Origin: Oscillospiraceae bacterium
GTDB taxonomy: Bacteria > Bacillota > Clostridia > Oscillospirales > Ruminococcaceae
DNA: 64,000 nt
Assembly: GCA_009780025.1 (NCBI GenBank)
Contig: WRAV01000006.1
Location: 1-64,000, forward strand
Direction: 5' to 3'
Below are positions 36,857-45,658 of the stretch, piece by piece. Position numbers and translations under genes: made by a program. Numbering within the stretch: position 1 is the first letter of the stretch; the number at the start of each line of letters is the position of its first letter. Below the pieces are notes generated by a model, which was not told where the DNA came from, searched no databases, and saw only the letters and a list, made by a program, of their open reading frames with translations.

Positions 36857-37802
36857 ATCGGCAACAGCGGCCTCGCCGCACATACACGATGGCTCAAGTA
36901 CCAAGCGCATTATGCTTGATGTGATAATTGCTCTGGTGCCGGCATCCATTACAGCAACAGTTTTCTTTGGGCCAGCGGTTTTGTTGCTTACCGCAGCCAC
37001 CATTGCCGCAGCGGTATTGTTTGACTGGGGATTCCGGCGAATCTTTAAGCGTGACGTCTCTAATATATTCGATCTATCAGTTGTAGTTTCGGCACTGATA
37101 ATGGTTCTCGGCATACCATCAAACACATCGCTCTGGCTGTCCATTCTGGCTGCAGGAGTTGCCATTGTTGTGGTCAAGCACGTAGCCAAACGGCTTTTGG
37201 GCGGCGCGGGGCGGAGTATGTTTAACCCTGCCCTTATCGGACATATTGTAGTTACAGAACTTACCGCATATGGCACCAGCTATCCCACCCCAATGTCTTG
37301 GCTGGAATCTTCCAGCTACTTTGGCGCAGATGCGATGGCATCTGCAACACCTTTGCAACTCTTGGCTGACGGTAATATGCTGCCCAGCTTATGGCAACTG
37401 TTCCTGGGTCTTCATGGCGGCACCATGGGCGAAACATCAATTCTGGCGCTTTTAATTGGTGCGGGCTATCTGGTTTGGCGACGTGTAATTTCTCCGGCGA
37501 TTCCACTGGCCTATATCGGCACAACAATATTGGTTGTCACCTTAGCCGGACACGACCCGTTGTTACATCTGCTTTCAGGGAGTTTAGTATTTGTAGCTTT
37601 CTTTATGGCCACCGATTACGCCACCAGCCCAATCAACTTAAAAGGCAAGATTCTATTTGGCATAGGTTGCGGGCTAATTACTGTGCTGATTCGCTTGTAT
37701 GGCAGTACAACCGAAGGAGTAACCGTTGCTCTTCTCGTCATGAACACACTCGTCATCTTTATTGATAGGTTGACGTTGCCAAAAGCGCTGAACCATCGCT
37801 AA
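36849..37802 (+). CDS. rnfD: RnfD-like electron transport subunit
   Basis: 'SPHIHDGSSTKRIMLDVIIALVPA', 'GGAGRSMFNPALIGHIVV', 'DAMASATPLQLL' (flavin-Thr region), 'TDYATSPINLKGKILFGIGCGLITVLIRLYG'. Confidence 0.93.
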   Translation: MRKSATAASPHIHDGSSTKRIMLDVIIALVPASITATVFFGPAVLLLTAATIAAAVLFDWGFRRIFKRDVSNIFDLSVVVSALIMVLGIPSNTSLWLSILAAGVAIVVVKHVAKRLLGGAGRSMFNPALIGHIVVTELTAYGTSYPTPMSWLESSSYFGADAMASATPLQLLADGNMLPSLWQLFLGLHGGTMGETSILALLIGAGYLVWRRVISPAIPLAYIGTTILVVTLAGHDPLLHLLSGSLVFVAFFMATDYATSPINLKGKILFGIGCGLITVLIRLYGSTTEGVTVALLVMNTLVIFIDRLTLPKALNHR

Positions 37803-37995
37803 GGGGAATGCCCCCAAATATTCTGCTCGCAGCGACGAGGAGGTGAGCAGGACAGGTAACTGCACTCGCATTGTCTCAGCTTCGCGGGTATGGTATAATA
37901 TTCGCAAAATATCATGGACATTATACGATGCACAATTATACCAATGCTACGCTTGTGGCATAATTTGGATATCAGGATATAATAATTAATGCGAG

Positions 37996-38235
37996 GTGCG
38001 ACTATGGGACCTGAAAATACCAATATGGCCATGGGAGAAGGACAAGCAAGCACAAATGATGCCTTTCGACTTTTTCGTTGAGAATCTTGACGAAGCCGTG
38101 GAACACGCTAAGGTGTGCGGAGCGACCGCAAGTAAAGTCCAATACTTCGGTGAAATCGGCACTGTCATGTTTGACCCGGCCGGACACCCCTTCTGTATAA
38201 GCACTGTTTGGGAGGAAGGATTATTCGCAAAATAG
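37996..38235 (+). pseudogene. C-terminal fragment of a VOC/glyoxalase-like protein
   Basis: 'MPFDFFVENLDEAVEHAKVCGATASKVQYFGEIGTVMFDPAGHPFCI' is the second half of a VOC domain; first half absent. Confidence 0.7.
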
Positions 38236-38293
38236 TCCCCCGCCATTAGAACAAGCGAAAAATTTCGAAGCGTTAATTGTTGGAGATTAAAGC

Positions 38294-39127
38294 ATGATTT
38301 CTAAAAAAGATATGCACGCGTTTGAAGATAAGCATCGCATATTACTTCAGGCAAACGAATTCATATGTCTGCGTCCCCATCCAAGCTTAAGAGAATATAT
38401 TTCAAACTACAACATAACTTTCCCAACGAAAAATATTATGCCGGATGGCTTTACTTTAATGCCGAGCGGGTGTCCATCGCTCACAATCGCAAGTGACGGC
38501 AGAAATTTATCTGTCGATTTGGATGGGCCTACAATAACGCCGTATATTGTCAACAGCCAAGCTAAGCAGCCTGAAATGCTGGTGACTATCGAGTTTAGAC
38601 CGGCCGGTCTCTACGCCATTACGGGTATAAGTCAAAGTGAGTTGACCGACATGTCGCTCCCATTTGATACAGTAAGCCCTACGCTAAGCAAGCTGATACT
38701 TGATGCAGTTGAACAGGCTGAAAGTGTTCACGAGCTTGCAACCAGGCTCGACGACTTGCTGCTTGCAAATGTGCGCACCGCATACCGCCCCGAGCTAATG
38801 CTCGCCCTTCACGATATTAAAGCGTACGCGGGTAATATTTCCGTCAAACAACTGTCCAATAACTCCCACTACAGCGAGCGGCAGCTAAACAGAATTTTCA
38901 ACCAATTTGTAGGCACGGGCACAAAATCATTCTCAAGACTTATGCGGATTAATAATACCTTCCGCTTGTTTAAGGATTCTCACAAAAGCCTGACGTATAT
39001 CTCAGATGTTACGGGTTTCCATGACTTATCGCACTTTATAAACGACTTTAAGCTGGTGTGTGGAGTAACGCCACAGGAGTACCGCAATAACATGTCCGTT
39101 TTTTACAACAACCCTACGCGGTTTTGA
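38294..39127 (+). CDS. AraC family transcriptional regulator
   Basis: 'NISVKQLSNNSHYSERQLNRIFNQFVGTGTKSFSRLMRINNTFRLF...DVTGFHDLSHFINDFKLVCGVTPQEYR'. Confidence 0.92.
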   Translation: MISKKDMHAFEDKHRILLQANEFICLRPHPSLREYISNYNITFPTKNIMPDGFTLMPSGCPSLTIASDGRNLSVDLDGPTITPYIVNSQAKQPEMLVTIEFRPAGLYAITGISQSELTDMSLPFDTVSPTLSKLILDAVEQAESVHELATRLDDLLLANVRTAYRPELMLALHDIKAYAGNISVKQLSNNSHYSERQLNRIFNQFVGTGTKSFSRLMRINNTFRLFKDSHKSLTYISDVTGFHDLSHFINDFKLVCGVTPQEYRNNMSVFYNNPTRF

Positions 39128-39175
39128 TGTACTATCAAGTAGGATTATTTCCAAAAAATATTAGGAGATGAGAAT

Positions 39176-39436
39176 ATGAGCGAAAAGTTATGTCAAAGCT
39201 GCGGCGCGCCCATGGAAAACACTGAGTATGGAACGGAGGCAGATGGAAGTAAAAGCGTGGACTACTGCAAATCTTGTTATGACAACGGTGCATTTGCAAA
39301 CTCGAATTGCACACTTGAAGAAATGGTTGAGCTGGTTGCCGCCATTATGGTAAAAGACTTCGGCTTCTCACCGGAGGATGCAAAAAAACAATGCAGTGAG
39401 GGCATTCCCACTCTTAAACGCTGGAAGGCAGCATAG
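39176..39436 (+). CDS. Putative zinc-ribbon domain protein
   Basis: 'CQSCGAPMENTEYGTEADGSKSVDYCKSCYDNGAF'. Confidence 0.85.
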   Translation: MSEKLCQSCGAPMENTEYGTEADGSKSVDYCKSCYDNGAFANSNCTLEEMVELVAAIMVKDFGFSPEDAKKQCSEGIPTLKRWKAA

Positions 39437-39491
39437 CAATTAGAATGCAAGTACTGTAGTAGGCGGCTACAAAAATTAGGAGCGATGAAAA

Positions 39492-39905
39492 ATGAGTGCA
39501 AAAATGCTCGAAAAGGCGAACGAATTCATCAAGGCCTGCAGCGCCTCCAGCTTTAGCGCGATAGACGAGAGCGGCTTTCCGTCTGCGTCGGCTATTTGGC
39601 TAATGGGGCACGAGGGCGTCGCCGAAATCTATTTTTCCACGCCGGTCGGGTCGAACAAGTATAAGCGGCTGCAAAAAAACAACAAGGCATGTATTTGCAC
39701 TTACACCGAGTTCAACAACCTAACCCTTGTTGGAGAAGCTGAAGTTCTCACCGACCAAGAATCAAAAAGCAAACACTGGCAAGAGCCGTTTATACACATA
39801 TATCCAAAAGGTGAAACCGACCCGACATATTGCATTATCAAATTCACCACAAAGCGGGTATCGCTAAACATTGACCATGAAGGTGCGGAATTTACAATCA
39901 ATTAG
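39492..39905 (+). CDS. Pyridoxamine 5'-phosphate oxidase-like FMN-binding protein
   Basis: 'AIDESGFPSASAIWLMGHEG...IYFSTPVGSNKYKRLQKNNKACI'. Confidence 0.85.
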   Translation: MSAKMLEKANEFIKACSASSFSAIDESGFPSASAIWLMGHEGVAEIYFSTPVGSNKYKRLQKNNKACICTYTEFNNLTLVGEAEVLTDQESKSKHWQEPFIHIYPKGETDPTYCIIKFTTKRVSLNIDHEGAEFTIN

Positions 39906-39910
39906 AAAAA

Positions 39911-39946
39911 AGTGGCAGCGTTTCAATCAAAACGCTGCCACTTTTT
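39911..39946. terminator. Intrinsic terminator
   Basis: agtggcagcgttt-caatc-aaaacgctgccact-ttttt. Confidence 0.85.
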
Positions 39947-40057
39947 TATGGGCGAACATAATTCGACCTAAATTCTTCATCTCAGCTTCATAGACATATC
40001 GTGCGTTTTCCTTTAGAATTAGCACGATAGCTATTATTAAGGGCAAGGGTGGGTGCA

Positions 40058-40750
40058 GTGCAGCAAACAGTTCTAGTGGTGGAAGATGATCCCCGTATAA
40101 ACGAAGTCGTAACCGAATACATGAAGGAAGCCGGATACCTCGTGCTCTCGCTGACCGACGGCGAGGAGGCACTGAGTGTCATCTCAGAGGAGGCACTGAG
40201 TGTCATCTCAAAAGACCATAGAATCGATTTGTTTGTGCTGGACATAATGCTGCCCGGTATAAGCGGGCTAAAGCTGCTCCAGGCTGTTAGACAAAGCGAG
40301 CAGCATAAGGACACTCCGGTAATCATGTTAACAGCTTTGGGTGATGAGCAAACACAACTGCTCAGTTTTGACGCGCTGGCCGACGATTATGTCACCAAGC
40401 CCTTTTCCCCAAAGATACTTGTCAAGCGCGCACAAGCTCTGCTTCGGCGTCATGGCAGAGAAAAAACCCTTGTGCATGGTGACATAGTCCTAAGCTATGA
40501 AAGTTACGAGGTCGCCCAGGGGGGGCAACCGATAAAGTTGACCCGCCGTGAATTTGAGATGTTGGGCGCTTTTATGGCAAGTGCCGGTAAAGTGCTCACC
40601 CGCCAGCAGCTCTTGGACCAAGCCTGGGGGTACGATTATTTCGGGGACGACCGCATAGTTGATGTTCACATAAAAAACTTGCGGCGCAAACTGTCAGGAG
40701 AAGTGATTCACACTATTAAAGGCGTCGGCTACAAGTTTGGGGGGAAGTGA
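40058..40750 (+). CDS. OmpR-family response regulator
   Basis: 'VLVVEDDPRINEVV', 'DLFVLDIMLPGISG', winged-helix 'LTRREFEMLGAFMASAGKVLTRQQLLDQAWGYD...VDVHIKNLRRKL'; GTG start. Confidence 0.95.
   Translation: MQQTVLVVEDDPRINEVVTEYMKEAGYLVLSLTDGEEALSVISEEALSVISKDHRIDLFVLDIMLPGISGLKLLQAVRQSEQHKDTPVIMLTALGDEQTQLLSFDALADDYVTKPFSPKILVKRAQALLRRHGREKTLVHGDIVLSYESYEVAQGGQPIKLTRREFEMLGAFMASAGKVLTRQQLLDQAWGYDYFGDDRIVDVHIKNLRRKLSGEVIHTIKGVGYKFGGK
40163..40210 (+). repeat. Perfect 24-bp tandem duplication within response regulator receiver domain
   Basis: (gaggaggcactgagtgtcatctca)x2, encoding EEALSVIS EEALSVIS. Confidence 0.97.
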
Positions 40751-40754
40751 TAAT

Positions 40755-42266
40755 ATGCTGCTCGGCAAAGGTATTGTGCGCAAGACATTTTTGTTCGCCT
40801 CGCTGCTTATAACGCTTGTCACTTTTATTTCATTTTCCATACTCTACTTTGCCATGCCTGGGTACTATCTCCGCCAAAAGGAGCGCACATTCCAGCGCAA
40901 CCTTTATTCCCTCGCCACGCAGTTGCACAGCGCAGGCTCACACGATGTGTACGCCGAGATGCTGTTCGCGTTTTCGCTGGAGAACAACGCCGTGGTCTTT
41001 TCTTTTGATGAAGCCGGCGCTTTACTGCCTGCGGTGTCCACCCCGTTTCTGGGTATGACCGAAAGGCACGGAACACTCTTCGTCACAACTGGAGAGACAC
41101 AACCTGTGCTAGACCAGAGAGTTTCCATAATTGTAGGCGACTCACATCAAGGCACTGTGCAAATACGAAGGCCACAGCAAGAGCAGGCGGTAGCTCTGCG
41201 TAGCTTCAACCCTGTAACTACCGGCGACGTACTCACGCTAAGCGCACAGGTCGACACCCCTATGGCCGGGTATATTATGGCCACCACCACCCTGCAGCCG
41301 GTCGACGAGGCCCGCGGCGTTATGCTCTCGCTGCTCCCGCACGTGTTTTTTAGTGCCATAGCTATCGGCCTTTTTTTCGCGTGGGTTTATGCGCGCCAGA
41401 TTTCCAAGCCAATACTTAGGATTTCAGGCGCAACGCAAAAAATGCAGCTAATGGAACCGGACGCCCGCTCCAGTGTGCGCAGCGGCGACGAGCTTGGCCT
41501 GCTCTCTCAAAATCTCGACAGTCTGTATAGCAGCTTGCTCAAAAACATCGAGGCGCTAAAATTCGAGAAGGACAACGCCACTGCCCTTGAACGCTCCAAA
41601 ACCGAGATGCTGCAAAGTGCCTCCCATGAGCTCAAGACCCCCATAGCCGCGCTGAACGGTATGCTCGAGGGTATGGCAGACAACGTCGGCGCGTACAAAG
41701 ACAGAGAAAAATACTTGGCGCAGTGCATAGACGAAACTCGCAAGCTCTCCTTGCTCGTGGAGGAGATACTCAACGCCTCCAAAAGCGATACCATAGAGGA
41801 TGTGCTTCAAATTTGCGACGTTTCGCTGGATGAACTAATAGGCGACTTGCTGGATGAGTACAGCGTCCAAGTCCGCGAAAACAGCCTAAGCGTAAGGTGT
41901 GTCATGCCCCCGATAACGCTATCAACCGATGAGGCTGTGCTCTACCGCGCGCTGTCAAACATAATATCCAATGCGGTGCGCTACACGCCAAGCGGCGGCG
42001 AAATCCGTGTAAGCGTGGCCGACAACCGCCTAATAATAGAAAATCAGTGTGACCGGGTACCCGAGGATGAGGTTGCAAAATTTTTCGAGCCCTTCTACAC
42101 CCGCAGCCAGAGCCGGGACAAAACGCAGAGCGGCACAGGGCTCGGCCTCTATATCGTTAAGCGCAGCCTTGAGCGCTTGGGTATGAGCTGTTATGCCGAA
42201 AGCAGCGAGCTGGGGCTAAGGACCGCAATAAATCTACACACGGGATACACGGGCACTACACACTAA
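40755..42266 (+). CDS. Sensor histidine kinase
   Basis: 2 TM, HAMP, 'LQSASHELKTPIAALNGMLEGM' H-box, 'SNIISNAVRYTPSGG', 'GTGLGLYIVKR'. Confidence 0.95.
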   Translation: MLLGKGIVRKTFLFASLLITLVTFISFSILYFAMPGYYLRQKERTFQRNLYSLATQLHSAGSHDVYAEMLFAFSLENNAVVFSFDEAGALLPAVSTPFLGMTERHGTLFVTTGETQPVLDQRVSIIVGDSHQGTVQIRRPQQEQAVALRSFNPVTTGDVLTLSAQVDTPMAGYIMATTTLQPVDEARGVMLSLLPHVFFSAIAIGLFFAWVYARQISKPILRISGATQKMQLMEPDARSSVRSGDELGLLSQNLDSLYSSLLKNIEALKFEKDNATALERSKTEMLQSASHELKTPIAALNGMLEGMADNVGAYKDREKYLAQCIDETRKLSLLVEEILNASKSDTIEDVLQICDVSLDELIGDLLDEYSVQVRENSLSVRCVMPPITLSTDEAVLYRALSNIISNAVRYTPSGGEIRVSVADNRLIIENQCDRVPEDEVAKFFEPFYTRSQSRDKTQSGTGLGLYIVKRSLERLGMSCYAESSELGLRTAINLHTGYTGTTH

Positions 42267-42282
42267 CTTCACATTGGAATTG

Positions 42283-42320
42283 TAAAATACCTCCGAGATC
42301 AAAATCTTGGAGGTATTTTA
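42283..42320 (+). promoter_or_regulatory. Hairpin whose 3' arm contains the Shine-Dalgarno of the downstream SBP gene
   Basis: TAAAATACCTCC (42283-42294) pairs perfectly with GGAGGTATTTTA (42309-42320); GTG start at 42323. Confidence 0.8.
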
Positions 42321-42322
42321 CT

Positions 42323-43855
42323 GTGAAAAAGTTCATCGCGATTTTAATGTCGGTAGTTATAGTGTTCTCGTTGGCGGCGTGTGGCGCGTCCCCGGGAGCG
42401 GGCAATCAAAATGACTCCCCGCCACCGGAAATATCCTCGGATGACGTAATAGTCGGCGAGATTACCGTATCGGCTTTCGATAGCATATTTGCCCAAAGTT
42501 TCCTGGAAGAGGCCGCCGCCCGCTTTGAAGATATGCACCCGGGCACCACAATACATATCGAAACTTTTTCCGCAATGCCCGAGGTGCGCAGGGCAACCGG
42601 CTCGGGCGGCGGCGAGGTTATGGTGAGCATGTTAGAGGACGATCCCCAAGCGCGCACTGACTACATAAACCGCATAAGTGCCCAGCTTATGAGCGGCGGC
42701 GGCCCAGATATACTTGCAATGGACGTGCTGCCGATTTACCAGTTTGTCCGCAGCGGAATGCTCAAAGACCTCTCGGCGTACATGGACGCCGACCCAGACT
42801 TTGACCGAGCCGACTTTCGAACCAACATCTTTGACGCCACACAGGTTGACGGCAGGCTGTGGTTTGTCCCGCTCGATTACAGTTTTGAGTTTTACAATTT
42901 CGACAGCACCCTTGTTCCCGCCGGGCAGGCGTCGGCTTTTGGCCCCGGCAGCGCCGTTTCCACCCAGCAACTGCTGGATATAGGTTCACCTTTGCATGGC
43001 GGCTCGGAAATGCTGTTCGACCAGCCTGAATTCGTTGCGTTTGGCGGGCCGGGAGGGCGCAGAGGCGGGATGTTCCGCACGTTGCTGCGCGAAGACTTTT
43101 CAAGTTTTGTTAACCTCGAAAACCGTACCGCCCACTTCGACGACGGCCGCTTCGCCGCGCTGCTCACCTCGCTGCGGGAGCAGGCCGAGCGCGGGTATTT
43201 TCCGGCGGCAATCGGCGGCGAGATGCCTGACATAAACGAGATGATGCGCATCCGGCAAGAGCAGCCCAACGAGCGGGTGTTTTACAAAGGCAACAGCTCC
43301 TCTATGCTGATGATGGATTTCGCGAGAGGGCTGACCGAGGGCGGACTGATGATGTTCGGCAGCGCTATGGGCACCATTACCGACGACGATATGATAGCGG
43401 GTATTGCCGCCAACACAGACGGAAGCGTTCCCTTTACCTTTACCCAGGGTTACGCCATCAACTCGAACTCGCAAAACCCCCGCCTTGCCTGGGAGTTCAT
43501 AAAGTTCCTGCTAAGCCACGAGATGCAGACTTCTCCCGGTATGTTCGGAGTTTCAAGGCCGGTGCGCCTGTCCGCCACTCAGCCCCGGGCCGAGATGTTC
43601 TTTTCCAACATAACGCACGGCAGATTTGGTATGGAGCAAACCGAGCCTTTGACCGGAGAGGCGCGCCAGGCTATGTACGCCTATCTGGAAACCGCAGAGC
43701 TCATGGTCGCCCAAATCAACAGCTTTAATTTCCGTGACGCCGTGATTGACGACATAATCAACGCTGAGGTTGCTCTTTTCTTCGACGGCTCAAAAACAGC
43801 GAACGAAGTCGCGGCTTCATTGCAAAGCAGGGTGCAGCTAATTCTAAGCGAATAG
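42323..43855 (+). CDS. ABC transporter extracellular solute-binding lipoprotein
   Basis: Lipobox 'VFSLAACGAS'; 'AAARFEDMHPGTTIHIETF', 'GGGPDILAMDVLP', 'AWEFIKFLLSHEMQ'. Confidence 0.9.
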   Translation: MKKFIAILMSVVIVFSLAACGASPGAGNQNDSPPPEISSDDVIVGEITVSAFDSIFAQSFLEEAAARFEDMHPGTTIHIETFSAMPEVRRATGSGGGEVMVSMLEDDPQARTDYINRISAQLMSGGGPDILAMDVLPIYQFVRSGMLKDLSAYMDADPDFDRADFRTNIFDATQVDGRLWFVPLDYSFEFYNFDSTLVPAGQASAFGPGSAVSTQQLLDIGSPLHGGSEMLFDQPEFVAFGGPGGRRGGMFRTLLREDFSSFVNLENRTAHFDDGRFAALLTSLREQAERGYFPAAIGGEMPDINEMMRIRQEQPNERVFYKGNSSSMLMMDFARGLTEGGLMMFGSAMGTITDDDMIAGIAANTDGSVPFTFTQGYAINSNSQNPRLAWEFIKFLLSHEMQTSPGMFGVSRPVRLSATQPRAEMFFSNITHGRFGMEQTEPLTGEARQAMYAYLETAELMVAQINSFNFRDAVIDDIINAEVALFFDGSKTANEVAASLQSRVQLILSE

Positions 43856-43866
43856 GAGCGAGACCC

Positions 43867-44784
43867 ATGTATCGCCTTGCGGATGTTAAACAGGCCCTCA
43901 CCAACAAGACGCCCCCTGCGGCTTTCCGCCCAACGATGGGCCGTAAAGGTTGGGCAACAGGAATGCCGTTCCTGCTGCCCGGCCTAATCGGGTTTGCGCT
44001 CTTTTTTATCTGGCCGTTTGGCATCTCGGTAGGGTATGCTTTTTTGGACAGACCGGTCGGCGGCTCGTTTGTGGGGTTTGCGAACTTTGCTGACCTGCTC
44101 ACCAACCGGGCTTATCTGCTGGGCCTTACCAACACCTTGCGGTTTATCGGCATCTCAGTGCCGATAAACCTTGCACTCTCGCTGGGCGTTGCCATGCTGA
44201 TAAACAAACTGCCTCGACACAAGGAGCTAATCTCGCTCTTCTTCCTCATACCACTGGTGATTCCGTCAGGGTCGATGGTCTCCTTTTGGCACAGTCTATT
44301 TGCTCTGGATGGCGCGCTCAACGGTTTTTTGCACGGCTTTGGCATCGAGCGGATAAACTGGCTAAACTCAGACCTTGCCATGTTTGTAATGGTGCTTATC
44401 TTCGTTTGGAAGAACCTCGGATACAACATGATACTCTACCTTGCCGGGCTTTCCAGCGTCCCGCGCGACTGCTACGAAGCCGCCTGGGTAGACGGTGCAA
44501 AGCCTTGGCAAACTTTCCGGCACATCACGCTCCCTCACCTTATGCCAACAACTGTGCTGGCGCTCATCATGTCGATCATCAACTCGTTTAAGGTGTTCCG
44601 GGAGATATTCCTCATCACCGGCGCCTATCCTCATCCAAGCATTTACACCCTGCAGCACTTCATGAACAACATGTTTGCCTCGCTCAACTATCCGCGGCTG
44701 ACCACAGCCACGACAATACTTGTGGCGGGTATCGCGATTTTCACCCAAGTGCTTCTCCGGTTTGAAAGGAAGATTTCAGCATGA
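43867..44784 (+). CDS. Sugar ABC transporter permease (MalF/UgpA-like)
   Basis: 6 TM, EAA loop 'YEAAWVDGAKPWQTFRHITLPHLMPT'. Confidence 0.93.
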   Translation: MYRLADVKQALTNKTPPAAFRPTMGRKGWATGMPFLLPGLIGFALFFIWPFGISVGYAFLDRPVGGSFVGFANFADLLTNRAYLLGLTNTLRFIGISVPINLALSLGVAMLINKLPRHKELISLFFLIPLVIPSGSMVSFWHSLFALDGALNGFLHGFGIERINWLNSDLAMFVMVLIFVWKNLGYNMILYLAGLSSVPRDCYEAAWVDGAKPWQTFRHITLPHLMPTTVLALIMSIINSFKVFREIFLITGAYPHPSIYTLQHFMNNMFASLNYPRLTTATTILVAGIAIFTQVLLRFERKISA

Positions 44785-45656
44785 GCGGACACAGGGCACT
44801 AAAAGAAAAGCTACTGCTGCCGCTTATGGTCTGCCTTGGGCTGATTATGCTTTTCCCGCTAATTGTCACATTCACGAACTCGTTTATGAGCGAGGCGGAA
44901 ATCGCGCTGCGCTACACCTCCCGCCTGACCACTTTCGACATTGCAGATGGCATCACCAGGCGGTTTATCGATATGGGCCTCATCCCACAGCGTGTAACAA
45001 CCGAGCAGTATGCGGAAGTGCTTATAAACCAGCCCTCGTTTATGGTGTTGATGACAAACTCAATGCGGCTCACCCTGCCCGTGGTTGCCGGCAGCCTGGT
45101 TATCTCTGCGCTCACAGCATACGGATTTACAATCTGGCGGTTCCGATTTAAAGAAGCCGTCTTCGCGGTCTATATAGTCGTAATGCTCATGCCGCTACAG
45201 GCAGTGCTGGTACCTAACTTTATCATAGCCGACATGATGGGCATCCGCGAGAGCCACCTAGCGATTATTCTGCCTGGTATCTTCTCGCCATTTGGGGTAT
45301 TTCTCATGCGGCAGAGCATGAAGGTGATTCCCTCGGCATATTTCGAGGCGGCAAGGATAGATGGCGCAAGCGAGTGGTATATCTTTTCGCGCGTGGTTAT
45401 GCCACAGCTCAAGTCAACCATAGCGGCTCTGACCATGCTCACCTTTATAGAGTACTGGAACATTGTAGAGCAGGCAATTATTTTTATTACTGATTACAGG
45501 CAGGAGCCACTCTCGGTTTATCTTTCCCGCATTGCGGCGGGGCGGATGGGGCTTGTGTTTGCAGCCTCGTGTATCTATATGTTTTTGCCGCTGTGGTTTT
45601 TGATGGTCGGGCAAAAGGATCTTAAAAAAGGCATCGAACTCTCGGGGGTGAAGTAG
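44781..45656 (+). CDS. Carbohydrate ABC transporter permease (MalG/UgpE-like)
   Basis: EAA loop 'FEAARIDGASEWYIFSRVVMPQLKSTIAAL'. Confidence 0.93.
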   Translation: MSGHRALKEKLLLPLMVCLGLIMLFPLIVTFTNSFMSEAEIALRYTSRLTTFDIADGITRRFIDMGLIPQRVTTEQYAEVLINQPSFMVLMTNSMRLTLPVVAGSLVISALTAYGFTIWRFRFKEAVFAVYIVVMLMPLQAVLVPNFIIADMMGIRESHLAIILPGIFSPFGVFLMRQSMKVIPSAYFEAARIDGASEWYIFSRVVMPQLKSTIAALTMLTFIEYWNIVEQAIIFITDYRQEPLSVYLSRIAAGRMGLVFAASCIYMFLPLWFLMVGQKDLKKGIELSGVK

Positions 45657-45658
45657 CA

